Shown here: positions 1-9,540 of the stretch, piece after piece
Position numbering within the stretch: the stretch's first letter is position 1
Layout of the letters: each line of letters starts with the position of its first letter
NCBI RefSeq assembly: GCF_001625305.1
Contig: NW_017804176.1
Coordinates: forward strand, 62,001-126,000
From: Branchiostoma belcheri
Lineage: Eukaryota > Chordata > Leptocardii > Amphioxiformes > Branchiostomatidae
Length of the DNA: 64,000 bases
Reading direction: 5' to 3'
Program-made: the position numbers and the translations under genes
Notes under the pieces: model-generated
Seen by the model: the letters and a program-made list of their open reading frames with translations, nothing else
Database searches by the model: none
Told to the model about the DNA's origin: nothing

Positions 1-133
1 CATCTGAAATACAAAATTGAAATCCACATACTCTATGTCTTCAGTGAAGCTGTACCAAGTCTTTTTTGGAACCTTGTTTTGGAAACTGGGTTATTCCGAT
101 ATGTTGACTATGATATGTTTCTGTATTCTACAG

Positions 134-226
134 GGTGTGACCCCAATGCTGCTGCCTGTAGACAGAGAAATGATGGCACAGTAGATAACCTGGGAATGGT
201 CAGCTCTCAGACTATGAACGTGGATG
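134..226 (+). CDS. IGF2R: IGF2R-like exon: start of the penultimate receptor repeat
   Basis: The acceptor is TTCTACAG and the donor GTAAGC. The exon enters in phase 1 and leaves in phase 1. It encodes CDPNAAACRQ and then a polar stretch; the paired cysteines mark the mid-part of a P-type lectin (MRH) repeat. This is the first exon visible, so the gene continues leftwards out of the window. Confidence 0.85.
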
Positions 227-3200
227 GTAAGCACATGTCCAGTACCATGTAGTTGTCACTAACTTTCATTTACAGAGTTCTATCATTGCGCTTTGAAAGC
301 ATTGACTGCATTTCAGCACCAAGGACAGGAGCTATTAGGTGGCTTAGAATTTATGTCTGCAGAGTTATTGTAACAGAGAGAAAGCTTTGGTTAAGATTTG
401 ATTTCTTTTTAGCACCAAGGACAGGAGCTATTCTATAAGCATAAAGTGTCTACATCTAACTGTGCCCAGGATTTATCAAAAAAGTAGGGGTCCTTCCAGG
501 TCTTTTAAGAGCGAATGTCTATAAGGGTCAGACAATAGTGGCACCGGTCAAAAAATTGATTTGGTTCATTTTTTGCACATTGATACTATGTGATAGTACT
601 TGGTACATAATCCCTCAAAATAGCTTTCTATTTACTCAGAACCCTTCGTTGCCACCACTCAGAACTTTTAAGCGTTCCACTAGGTTCTCCACTAGCTCAC
701 ACAACTTCACCGTCCAAATTCCTTGTTCGAAATCTTTTACAGTGACAGCTGAACACCCTGGAAGAATGGCAAAGCAAATGGCTCATGCAGTTTAATCCCG
801 AAAAATGCTACATTATGCACATAACAAACAAACGAACACCACATGCAACTAGCTACCAGTTTTGTGGTCAGGCTTTAGCAACCACAAAAATCCATCCGTA
901 TCTGGGCGTCATGCTGACAAGCGGACTGAAGTGGGGTGCACATGTTAATAATATCACAACTAAGGCGAAACAGACATTGGGAGTGATTAAACGTAATCTG
1001 TGGGCATGTCCAACTAGAGTAAAATCACTTGCATACACGTCACTTGTAAGACCGAACCTAGAATACGCTGCGACAGTATGGGATCCATATACAAAGAAAG
1101 ACAAAGACAAATTGGAAAGGGTACAGAATCAAGCTGCAAGATTCTGTATGAACAACTATGTAAGAGGTGCTAGTGTCACGGAAATGAAAAGAAACCTACA
1201 GTGGACCTCACTTGAAGACAGAAGAAAGATGTCTCGACTATGCATGATGTACAAAATGACTAATAAACTGGTGGATGTCCCAACTACTAAGTACCTAATA
1301 CCAGCCCAGAAGAGAACAAGAAATAGCCACGCATTCAAGTACCAGAGTTATCAACCAAGGATTGAGGTGTTCAAGAATTCATTCTTTCCTAGAACTATCG
1401 CAGAGTGGAACTCACTGTCACCAAGTACAGTAGGGACACTGTCAATAGATAGCTTTAAACAATGTCTAGAGCTAGAAGTTCAAGGGTTAGGTGGAACAAG
1501 TCGATCGGTGTAATATAGCCAGCTGCCGCCGCGCCGCGTGCCTGCGAAGCTGGTGTGTTACGCCGAAAGGCGGTTATACCGGCTATACAGATACAGATAC
1601 AGATACAGATACAGAGTTTCTTTCACCGTATGGCCAAGCTTTGGAATTCCCTCCCTGACAAGTGTTTCCCACCAACCTACAATCTACAGGCTTTCAAATC
1701 TAATGTTCACCGCCATCTCTTGACATAGCCATGTTTCTCTCGGCTCTCCATTAAAAAAAAAAACTAGTAAATTTGTCCCTTCCACTCCCCCAGACACAGG
1801 GTTGCAGGTTATGTACAGTGAGGGAGGTGCCGGGGTGTGTGATGACCACGCCCGCAGGTCCAACAGTAACGCAGCCTCCATAGAGATCCAGTTCTCCTGC
1901 GGATCCACAGTGGGAGGGCCACAGCTACACAGTATAGACAGCAACGGCAGGTGTCACTTTGTCGTCAACTGGAGATCTGCCATCGCTTGTGCTACAGAGA
2001 GGTAAGGTTTTAAACATACAGTCTGCTTTAGCCCTGAATCAGTTGACAAATAAAATCTTTATATACCACACAGTACACAATACTAAACATGAGTAACCAG
2101 TAGTAACATTGGTAGGTCATCTACTAACCACTACCCATCTTTCACTTCAAGCCTTAACATCACTTTATGCCAGAAGGGCGGTGGGCTTGTTACGTACATC
2201 TCGAACGTCATTCCTGCAAGAAGAGTCCAAGACTTAGAAGTCGCGGACTTAGAAGTAATGTGGATTGAGGTTCGACCACTCAGGCTCCCCAGGATCGTTC
2301 CGTTTATAGCCATTGGTGTGGTTTACCACCCACCTTGTAGGAACAATAAGGAGGGGAATGATCACATACTGTCTCACCTGGTGAACACGGTCGATGTCAT
2401 CCACAGACGCCAGCCCCAGGCTGGTGTTCTGCTGTGCGGCGATGTCAACAGACTACCGCTTCGACGTCTCCAAGCCGCCCACCCAAGTCTAAAGCAAATC
2501 GTGAAGCAGCCTACCAGAGGCACAGCTACTTTAGACGTCGTGATCACGAACATGGCTCAGTTGTATCATGAACCGCAGATCATTGCACCGATAGGTAGAA
2601 GCGACCACGCCTGTGTGCTGCTTCAGGCTCGGGCTCCGGGTGAAAAGCAAGCACCAGTCAAGCTGACTCGTAGGCTGGTCACTAACTCCAAGAAAACAAG
2701 CTTCGGACTTGCTATTGCCACAACTGACTGGTCACGCGTGCTTGAAGCCACGTCTGTGGAAAAGAAGGTCTCGACGTTCTACGACATCATCACGGGTCTC
2801 GTGGAACATCACTTCCCGCTGAAGACTAGGTCGGTTCGGATGAACGACAAAAGCTGGATGACGGAAAGGGTGAAACGAGCCATTTCACAGAGGCAAAAGG
2901 AATTCCAGCGACACGGGAAGTCGCCCTTGTGGAGACAGCTGAGAAATAAAGTGAAGACTGTGGTCCAGCAGGCCAAAAGTTGGCATTACAGAAACTGCAT
3001 TCAGCAGTTAAAACGGGAAAACCCACGAAAATGGTGGGCATGTATAAACCGGGAGCTCGGCCGATCGCAGGAGAAGCCGAGACGCTCTGACATGGATGGG
3101 ACTCCAGCGGGAACAGGTGGCAGAGACGATCCGCCAGTTCTTCTCTGAGGCATGGTGTCAAGGTGATCCACTCCAATGTTCCCTCTACCAGTCGGTGACC

Positions 3201-6200
3201 CTGGTCCTGAACTGTGCTCAATTGGGGAGACCAAGTGCCTTCTGAAGTCTGTCAAACCCCCAGAAGGCAAGCGGGCCAGATGATGTACCAAACTGGATTC
3301 TTTCAGAGTTTGCAGACGACCTTGCCCCGATTGTGACCCACCTATTCAACGCCTCGTACGAAGAGGGAACAGTACCTATAGACTGGAAATCAGCAAACGT
3401 GGTCCCGGTGCCCAAATTTGCCGGAGCATCTAAAGCCCAGGACATGAGGCCTGTGTCCCTGCTCTCAGTCTTAGCAAAGCTTCTGGAGAGGAGCATCTTG
3501 AAAAGGCTACTACCTTCCATCCAGGCTGTCATCAAGGACCAATACGCGTACGTAAAGGGTTCCTCTACAACCCTGGCTCTGGTTCGGATGGCGCAAACGT
3601 GGTTAACTGCGGTAGATTCAAACAAGCCAACCTTGGTCAGAGCGATCTTCGCTGACATGAGTAAGGCGTTTGATCGTGTGGATCATGCTCGGCTTCTACA
3701 GCGCGTTATTGACATCCACACTAGCCCTCGCATGCAGAGGTGGATCGTCAGCTATCTCCAGAACCGCCGGCAGAGGGTCGTCATCGACGGCGAGACTAGT
3801 TCATGGCGCACCCTAACGTCGGGGGTGCCACAGGGAGGCGTTCTTTCCCCCTACCTGTTCATTCTCTTCATGAGCACGCGCACCACGGTACACATTGACA
3901 CAATGAACGTTGGGTATGCCGATGACGTCACACTGTCAAGGACTCTCTCCGTAGCCTTAGCTGATCAGGACAAAACTGTAGAGGACGAGTCTTCTCACCT
4001 CAACTCCTGGGCAGAGGACAACAAGATGACACTGAACGGTGGGAAGAGCCTCCTTCTCCAGATCTGCTTCAGTCGATCTGTCCCAATCCCACCCACGATC
4101 ACTCTTGGAGGTCAACCAGTGCCATCTGTCGACTGTGCTAAGGGACTGGGTTTCCTCATAGACAAGGACCTAACCTTCAATGAACAGGTTAACTCCATGA
4201 TCAGTAACGCTTCACGCAGACTACACTACTTGCGCCTACTAACGAAACAAGGCACCAGCGTTACCGACCTAATCCAGATTTATCTGGCGCTAGTCCGGCC
4301 AGTGCTCGAATACGGACATGTGTTACTGGTCGGGTGTTGTAAGGAGCAAGAACTGGCCATCGAAAGGGTCCAGCGCCGGGCCTTGCGCATCATTTCCTTG
4401 GGAGGAAGGCGTAGCGTGCCTGACCTACCCACACTGAAGTCGAGGAGGGAAGATGCGGCAGTACACCTGCTCCAACGCATGCTTCAGGAGGACCACCCTC
4501 TACATGACCTAGTACCGCCCTCAAGGTCTGGTGCCACGGGACGGACACTTAGAAACTCTAGCACTATCAGTGTACCAAGGGCACGGACTGAGAGACTAAG
4601 AAATTCTTTCCTCCATTGCGCAATCCGTCTTTACAACAAGACAATTAGCACTGAGTAATTGGACATCTGGTAATCGCGCCAGGCACAGCATATGTTTAAC
4701 TGTGACATGTTATTTGTGATGTTTTTAATATTGAGATTTTACCTATGTGATGATTCGTTTTAAAATGTAAATGTGTTTAATGTGACTGGTGTAACAAGGA
4801 CGTAATTCGGGTGTGTTGCCCGCGAGTTCCTTAATGAATAAAGATTGATTGATTGATTGATCACTTATATACAGTATACAATGTAGTTGTGCTCCTTCCA
4901 CTAGTAGTGCTTGTCAAAAATGAAGACTGTCTACTAACTAATGTATAGTGTATCCTTCCTGTACCCTAACATACATGTACATGACTTGTACACAATCTAT
5001 AATGGATTACATTTACTAAGTGAAACACTGTGAATTGTACTTACTAGATGTTTGTTTGTTCACAGAGAATCAGTCACACCGGATGAAAGTGGAAAGATCA
5101 GAGATCCATTCTCCCAGAGTGTCATCCCTATATCACAGCTCTACAACAATAATGGGTGAGTTGTGTAGCATGTTAAACTTTGTTGCTGTTGGCTGAAACT
5201 AAAACATTCTTATTTTTAGGCTGATTTTAAATGCTGTGAACTGGAAGAATTTGGAGAAATTGAATTGCTTATTATAATATAGCCAATGAGAGATATTTGT
5301 TTGCCAGTAAAGTACTAATAGGGCTTCTGTTCCAAACCCAGTGCACTTCTACTAAAATAACATTTTCCAGTTAACTTGTTTTAAAGCATTCAAGTCGGCA
5401 AGAATGACTACTAATACTTGGAATGTAGTAAGAATTTCTAGAATGTACTTCAAATATCCAGGAATATACAAAGAATTTTAATTCAGATGGCATTCTAGTT
5501 CATTCTGCCTCTCATGTGAATAGGGTATTGTTTTTATATAAAACTACTTGAAGATGGCTGAATGTTGATTTTTTTTCCCCCCAGTAACTCGTGGCGAGTG
5601 ACGGGTGACCTGAGACCCAACAGGGACGTGTACGTGTACTACATCAGGATGGACGATGTTGGCATACAGGAGGACCAGTGCAGAGGTGCTGCCGTTTGCC
5701 AAGTCAAGGAGAAGGATTCCTTCATGAAAGTTTTGGGCAAACCTAACATGATCAATTATTACATGCAAGGTAGGCACTGACAGATGTCAGCTTTTATGTA
5801 TGAATATTATATATATATAATAAGATATTAATTTGAAAGTTTGGTGTTCAGTGTGTAAATTTGTTAAAGAAGGCCCTTTGCTCATCTCATAATATGAGTC
5901 ATATATTCCAATTTTTATCAATCATTTTAATATGAACTCCAGTGGTTGTATACCCCCTGCATAGCAACAGTCAATTTCTGATGCTTTACCTTTACCTTTC
6001 GATAGATATGTACTTTTACTTCATGCAGCTTTTCATTGCAAAATTAGAGAATGATTGTGGAGTTTTGCCATCATGAAATGTTGAATACATAGGAAATTTA
6101 GATGATTGTGTGATATTCTGTCTGTTGTAGATGGAGCCCTGGAAGTTCAAATTCTCTCTGGTACAAAATGTGGGAGAAAACAAGAAAAGAAGACCAGCAC

Positions 6201-8311
6201 CACTATAATCTTCCATTGTTCAGAATACATCGAAAGGGTAAGATAGGATACCATAACATTTTACTGATACAAATGTACTTCTCTGTCATTGTCTTCTTTT
6301 TAATGACATTTCTTTGTGACATTTCTTTGTGAGTTTCAATGGATATTAATATGACTCTTTTTTAATTTCTTCTGAACAGGGCCAGCCAGAGTTTTTCTCT
6401 GAGTCTCATGATTGTGAGTACATCTTTAACTGGTACACCAGCGTCGCCTGTTTGAAGGATGATGTGGAGGAAAGTGTGTAAGTCTTCAGCTTAACATCCA
6501 TCAACTACAAATGTACACTATCACTTTAAATTCTGGAAACTTCTAAGACATTAGACATGTAGAATGTTTTTCTGTAACAGGTTATTGTATTGTAGCTTCT
6601 CTCTTTAAGTTACAGCTACTGTATGCACTAAGAGAGAAATACATGCCATTGTTGTATTGTATATACTCCATAATGTAGAAGGAAATCATGCTCTCTCAAG
6701 GAACCTTATTACATGTATGTGGTACCCGTATTATCTGAAAGATACTCGTAAACAAATCCTAGTGTCATCCCAGAGAAATCCTAATGTGATGTGTAAAAGA
6801 AGTCTTTCAATGTAATAGCCCCAATGTTTGCTATCATTGATCTACAAGTATTCTGATTTTTATCTTGTCTGTTTCTCAGCTCCATCCCACCCCCAGAACA
6901 GAACCTGCCTGATGATGGGACAGGGATTCCCCAGTTCATCAGCCGACATAAGAGCTCTGCTGCCACGGTGGTGGGGATCATGCTGGCTATAGTCATCATC
7001 TGTGTTCTAGTCATCATCTTTCACAAACAGGAGAGAAGGTAGGAGGAACCTGTTATGAGCAACAGCTATGCTCCAGTTTTAACTTTTACTCAGTAAATCG
7101 TTGAAGAGATTCATTTGTCACGTATAGATACAGTTCCTAGTGAATTCTTTCATCAGTGACAACTTGGAAGGATAAGGATACTAACCTCCAAATTTTCGAT
7201 GGCTATCAGTCCATCTTGTTCACGGAGTGGCCTAATCTCGCGAGAGCGCGAGACTAGGCCCGAGACTTGCATCTGTCTGTCGGGTCCCACCCCCCGCTGC
7301 CTCCCTCAGTAAATGTTTTTATCCATTATAAAAGTCACAGTCATTTACTCTGCAAGACATGATTGACAATCAAGCATCTAACAGGTTGAAATTCCAGTTA
7401 CAATTAGCACTCTGTTTAGAGGTATCAACATTTAATAATCTTTTCCCTGTTGTCCAATGCTAATGCTTTGTTTCCTATTTCAGACAAGCATTTGTACACA
7501 AAATGAAATCTTGCTGTGGAAGAGGAGATTATAGTCACCCAACCTACAGATATACCAAGGTAAACAAAACCAACATTACATAATATTATATTACATGTAT
7601 TGAAATTCTATTATGTGATTAATGATTATGATAGAAGATTAATCAAAACCCTTCCTCCTCCAGTTTATGTCTAACGGTGATGAGGATGGTACACTGTTGA
7701 TGGGTGGACTGGACAGTGATGAGGAGAGCGGCAACAGCCAATCAGAAGAGGCGTCAGATGACTTTATGGTAGAGTTTGACGCAGAGTCCCATCAACAAAA
7801 CAGAGCAAAGAGAAAAAAGGTGAGTGAACAATAGACAGTCCCAGAAATACAGTAACAGTTGTATCCTTTTTTGTCTGTTATGACTATCAAAATGAATGAC
7901 TAGGGTAGCTTCGGTTAGGGACGTCCTCCCAGATAAGACATAAATTGGAGGTCCCTTGTTTGAGGAGAGCCACACCTTAAGCATGCTAAAGATTCCCCAT
8001 GCTTATTGAAAAAAGCAGGGGTCCTTCCTGGTATGAGTGGTTCAAACCATACAATCTGGTCTCAGGGTTGACATCTTGAAAAGGTAATAGTCACCTGTTA
8101 TGTCAATCCACAACTGTCGTAATCCTGATAAATAACTTTATGAAAATATGCCTTTTTATGAAAATATGCATTTTTTTTTCAAAACTTACATTTTGATATG
8201 TTTTTTTCATATTTGAATCTCCAGAAAACCAAGCCTAAATCAGATGAGAACCACACAGAAGAAGTCAGGCCTTACCATGATGACAGTGATGAGGATATGC
8301 TGGATGTGTAG
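134..8311 (+). CDS. IGF2R: Cation-independent mannose-6-phosphate receptor / IGF2R-like gene, 3' half (10 exons)
   Basis: Exons join as 134-226, 1794-2001, 5066-5155, 5585-5769, 6131-6237, 6380-6477, 6880-7038, 7484-7559, 7664-7819 and 8225-8311, giving 418 residues and a TAG stop; every junction is GT-AG and every phase matches. The protein opens with CDPNAAAC, typical of receptor repeat starts. It shows two MRH-type repeat ends (GRCHFVVNWRSAIAC and DCEYIFNWYTSVAC), then a short linker, one hydrophobic membrane helix and an acidic cytosolic tail ending HDDSDEDMLDV. Known family members carry mannose-6-phosphate-tagged hydrolases from the trans-Golgi to endosomes; the tail signals contact AP complexes and GGA adaptors. 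A YTKF tyrosine signal and the terminal acidic di-hydrophobic motif occupy the positions of human YSKV and DEDLL. The 5' exons lie outside the window. I am confident of the family; IGF binding cannot be judged from this part. Confidence 0.93.
227..784 (+). other. Intron 1 left part: short direct repeat and degraded repeat sequence
   Basis: A 22-base stretch beginning AGCACCAAGGACAGG occurs at 315-336 and again at 411-432. A fragment near 470-510 (AAGTAGGGGTCCTTCC) recurs in intron 9 near 8010-8035, so it is probably an interspersed repeat. From about 745 the sequence becomes the upstream part of the retroelement at right; an in-frame TGA sits just before LNTLEEW. Confidence 0.45.
1561..1572 (+). 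other. GAAA-tetraloop hairpin in retroelement 3' UTR
   Basis: CGCC and GGCG pair around a GAAA loop 12 bases upstream of the ATACAG tail. In CR1/L2-related elements a 3' stem-loop helps the RT recognise its RNA; that role is inferred here. Confidence 0.5.
1585..1614 (+). repeat. (ATACAG)5 microsatellite tail
   Basis: Five perfect ATACAG units form the 3' terminus of the retroelement to the left and abut the next retroelement fragment without spacer. Confidence 0.9.
1615..1728 (+). mobile_element. Short 3' fragment of a second non-LTR retrotransposon
   Basis: In the frame starting at 1615 the sequence reads SFFHRMAKLWNSLPDKCF, then YNLQAFKSNVHRHLLT and a TAG at 1726-1728. This is the characteristic end of LINE ORF2 proteins (FF-R-LWNSLP...LQ-FK). 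It differs from the family at left. Only 38 codons remain. Confidence 0.75.
1794..2001 (+). CDS. IGF2R: IGF2R-like exon: end of the penultimate MRH repeat
   Basis: The acceptor CTCCCCCAG and donor GTAAGG flank 208 bases, phase 1 to phase 2. The translation contains the repeat-closing segment GRCHFVVNWRSAIAC. The C-E-Y triad of sugar-binding repeats is C-H-F here, so the conserved Glu and Tyr are absent and this repeat is probably not a mannose-6-phosphate site. Confidence 0.9.
2258..3148 (+). pseudogene. Retrotransposon AP-type endonuclease region, frame broken at its C-terminal side
   Basis: This 296-codon open frame encodes the C-terminal two thirds of the endonuclease (GDVN at the core, SDH near the end) and the linker toward the RT, including KSWMTERVKRAI. 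In-frame coding similarity extends upstream to about 2122, so the Met at 2258 is not a natural start. It runs into a shifted frame near 3090 and ends at an accidental stop. Confidence 0.85.
3333..4658 (+). pseudogene. Retrotransposon reverse transcriptase region
   Basis: 441 codons are open. The fingers-palm-thumb order is intact, with the three catalytic aspartates present: one in motif A (FADMSKAFD) and two in YADD. Coding similarity begins earlier in the same frame (NPQKASGPDDVPNWILSEF), upstream of the Met at 3333. The enzyme would copy element RNA at a nicked target site; without the joined upstream part this copy is unlikely to act. Confidence 0.88.
4843..4862 (+). repeat. (GATT)n retrotransposon tail
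   Basis: Four to five GATT units follow AATAAA and end the element. A reverse-complement relative of this tail occurs near 45109-45140. Confidence 0.8.
5066..5155 (+). CDS. IGF2R: IGF2R-like exon: inter-repeat segment
   Basis: The acceptor follows TTTGTTCACAG and the donor reads GGTGAGT. The 90-base exon (phase 2 to 2) encodes ESVTPDESGKIRDPFSQS followed by IPISQLYNNN, the link into the last repeat. Only this phase is free of stops. Confidence 0.82.
5585..5769 (+). CDS. IGF2R: IGF2R-like exon: first part of the last MRH repeat
   Basis: A long pyrimidine tract ending CCCCAG precedes the exon and GTAGGC follows it (phase 2 to 1). It encodes WRVTGDLRPNRDVYVYYIR, then a Cys-containing GAAVCQ segment, matching the layout of an MRH repeat core. 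Confidence 0.9.
6131..6237 (+). CDS. IGF2R: IGF2R-like exon: sugar-site strand of the last MRH repeat
   Basis: The acceptor TTGTAG and donor GTAAGA bound 107 bases, phase 1 to 0. The sequence SGTKCGRKQ followed by TSTTIIFHC resembles the repeat segment that holds the binding Arg before a strand ending in Cys. Which basic residue is the functional one cannot be settled without an alignment. Confidence 0.88.
6380..6477 (+). CDS. IGF2R: IGF2R-like exon: close of the last MRH repeat
   Basis: The acceptor is CTGAACAG and the donor GTAAGT after AGTGT. It encodes ESHDCEYIFNWYTSVAC, which keeps the C-E-Y-x-F-x-W-x-T-x-x-AC signature including the Glu and Tyr used for mannose-6-phosphate binding in family members. 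Confidence 0.9.
6880..7038 (+). CDS. IGF2R: IGF2R-like exon: membrane-proximal linker and transmembrane helix
   Basis: The acceptor GTTTCTCAG and donor GTAGGA bound 159 bases (phase 2 to 2). After a proline-rich linker comes a hydrophobic run of about 22 residues (ATVVGIMLAIVIICVLVIIF) followed by the basic stop-transfer HKQERR. Confidence 0.93.
7229..7260. repeat. Near-perfect 14-bp inverted repeat in IGF2R intron 7
   Basis: GGCCTAATCTCGCG at 7229-7242 pairs with CGCGAGACTAGGCC at 7247-7260 with one mismatch around a 4-base loop. It is GC-rich in an AT-rich intron and is followed by a C-rich patch, consistent with a terminal or internal piece of a small palindromic transposon. Confidence 0.6.
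7484..7559 (+). CDS. IGF2R: IGF2R-like exon: juxtamembrane tail with YTK
   Basis: A 76-base exon (acceptor CTATTTCAG, donor GTAAAC). It encodes KMKSCCGRGDYSHPTYRYTK; the next exon starts with Phe, making YTKF, a YxxΦ adaptor signal in the same place as the vertebrate receptor's YSKV. The CC pair corresponds to the juxtamembrane cysteines that can be palmitoylated in related receptors. Confidence 0.88.
7664..7819 (+). CDS. IGF2R: IGF2R-like exon: acidic cytosolic tail
   Basis: The acceptor CTCCTCCAG and donor GTGAGT flank 156 bases in phase 0. The translation is rich in Asp, Glu and Ser (GGLDSDEESGNSQSEEASDD) and ends in a basic patch, RAKRKK. It has several Ser residues in acidic surroundings, the usual casein kinase 2 context. 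Confidence 0.85.
8225..8311 (+). CDS. IGF2R: IGF2R-like terminal exon with acidic di-hydrophobic sorting motif
   Basis: The exon follows CTCCAG and ends at TAG 8309-8311. It encodes YHDDSDEDMLDV at the C-terminus, matching the GGA-binding end of the vertebrate receptor but with Met-Leu in place of Leu-Leu. Confidence 0.93.
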   Translation, partial: KTKPKSDENHTEEVRPYHDDSDEDMLDV

Positions 8312-8741
8312 CTGACTTCTACACGGAAAAATCTCTCATATTGTAAAGAATCTGCAGCTGCTTTGGTGTAGGGTTAGCATTGGCAAGCTGGGACTTGCTT
8401 CAATCTGTTTTCTGGTGTAATCGTATTGTGATGATTCAGAGAACATCAAGGCTTTTCTATTCAGGGTACAATATCCTACATATAAGCATGGGAGAGGTTG
8501 ATATGTGAAAATATTAATATTCAAGATTATGTCTAATAAGAGTATGCTATAAGTAACTCCAGTGCTATGGCACTGTTGGAAATAATCAAAACGTTAGGAA
8601 AAAAGATGCACTGTGCACAAAAATCTAGCATTCTTCCTTCCTGTGTGATCTATTTCTAAAGCTGGGTGGAGCATACTCATGTCATAACTGCTTACCTACA
8701 GACATACCACAGTATTCTTGTGTGCCTCGTGTGATGACTTT

Positions 8742-8751
8742 AATAAATAAA
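8742..8751 (+). promoter_or_regulatory. Overlapping poly(A) signals of the IGF2R-like gene
   Basis: TAATAAATAAATG contains two overlapping AATAAA hexamers about 430 bases after the stop codon. No cleavage site can be proved from sequence alone. Confidence 0.45.
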
Positions 8752-9540
8752 TGCGTTTGATAATGCCAAATATTACTTGAGAAAACTTTAATCCACCACT
8801 TTGTGCCACATCGTATAATAACTAGCACTAAGTGATGAAAATATGTTATTTTCTTCCTACAACTATAAGCTGGAAGATTGTGTACATTGGGCACATTGTA
8901 TTAGCAACTATATTGTATTTACTTGAAAAAATTTATTGCTGAGAGTGAAATTTGTATGTAATTTTTTGGTTCATGAAAGTATTTGCAAAATGCTGTATAG
9001 AATTGTGCCCAATACTGATGAATCAGATGTACATGATGCTACATGTATTTATCTTATTATTATTAATTACTTCTCTGGTCTCTGTTAAGGGTCATCTCAG
9101 AGTCAACATTTTGTTGTAAATAATGATGAAGTTTATCATTGGCATCTATGGCTACTTAGACACCAACTTATTTATGAGATGTACCCTTTGCTTAAGACCT
9201 TTATAACTTTATTTTGCCCTCAAGCTCAGTGCTGCTTTGAAAACGAGCTTTTCATCCTGTGAGTTACTCAGTGTTACTCCTTGTTAAAGGTACATGTAAT
9301 TGTAGTCAATAGCACAGAAATACAGTTTTTTAGTCAAAGGTACATCTACATGTATACTGGACACGTATGACTTTTCTAAATAGCAAAGTTACAGACAACC
9401 ATATTGTCTCAGCAGCAACTAAGCATACAGTTGTGTGCCTCAGTATGCTTGATAACAATTGAAGGATACAATGAAATGCTTGTAATAACTTCTTATAACA
9501 TTTTTGACTTGTATAAAGTATCATGCTCAACATGCTTACA

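Larger units (their letters stand above)
750..1614 (+). mobile_element. 5'-truncated non-LTR retrotransposon, RT thumb/C-terminal end plus 3' UTR
   Basis: An open frame at 785-1513 (242 codons) reads MQFNPEKCYIMH, YLGVMLTSGLKWGAHV, SLVRPNLEYAATVWDPY and FFPRTIAEWNSL, which are hallmark C-terminal segments of LINE reverse transcriptases of the Jockey/CR1/L2 type. The catalytic RT core is missing, so the copy was 5'-truncated on insertion, and a TGA just upstream breaks the frame further. The 3' UTR is GC-rich with a CGCC-GAAA-GGCG hairpin at 1561-1572 and ends in five ATACAG repeats (1585-1614), the microsatellite type of 3' end seen in several LINE clades. It lies in the same orientation as the host gene, inside an intron. 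Confidence 0.85.
2110..4865 (+). mobile_element. Near-complete but frameshifted non-LTR retrotransposon (endonuclease + RT) in IGF2R intron 2
   Basis: The endonuclease part runs from about 2122 to 3148: LCQKGGGLVTYISN, VVYHPP, CGDVN and RSDHAC match AP-endonuclease motifs. A frame change near 3090-3100 and a further stop/shift near 3240 separate it from the reverse transcriptase, open from about 3245 and listed from Met 3333 to 4658. The RT shows FADMSKAFDRVDH (motif A), GVPQGGVLSPYLF (motif B) and YADD at 3915-3926 (motif C), followed by the thumb region LEYGHVLL. A 3' UTR with a stem-loop at 4808-4822 leads to AATAAA (4837-4842) and a GATT-repeat tail. No N-terminal ORF1 is seen, so the copy is 5'-truncated and probably inactive. 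It is on the same strand as the host gene. Confidence 0.9.

Noticed and set aside
315-336. Possible extra exon of the receptor gene
   Set aside because: A 22-base exon here would enter in phase 1 and leave in phase 2, which does not join the next exon at 1794; exon 134-226 joins it directly in phase.
868-1338. Minus-strand open frames opposite the intron-1 retroelement
   Set aside because: Shadows of the plus-strand RT frame.
2826-3658. Minus-strand open frames of 96-146 codons
   Set aside because: Antisense to the retrotransposon endonuclease/RT region.
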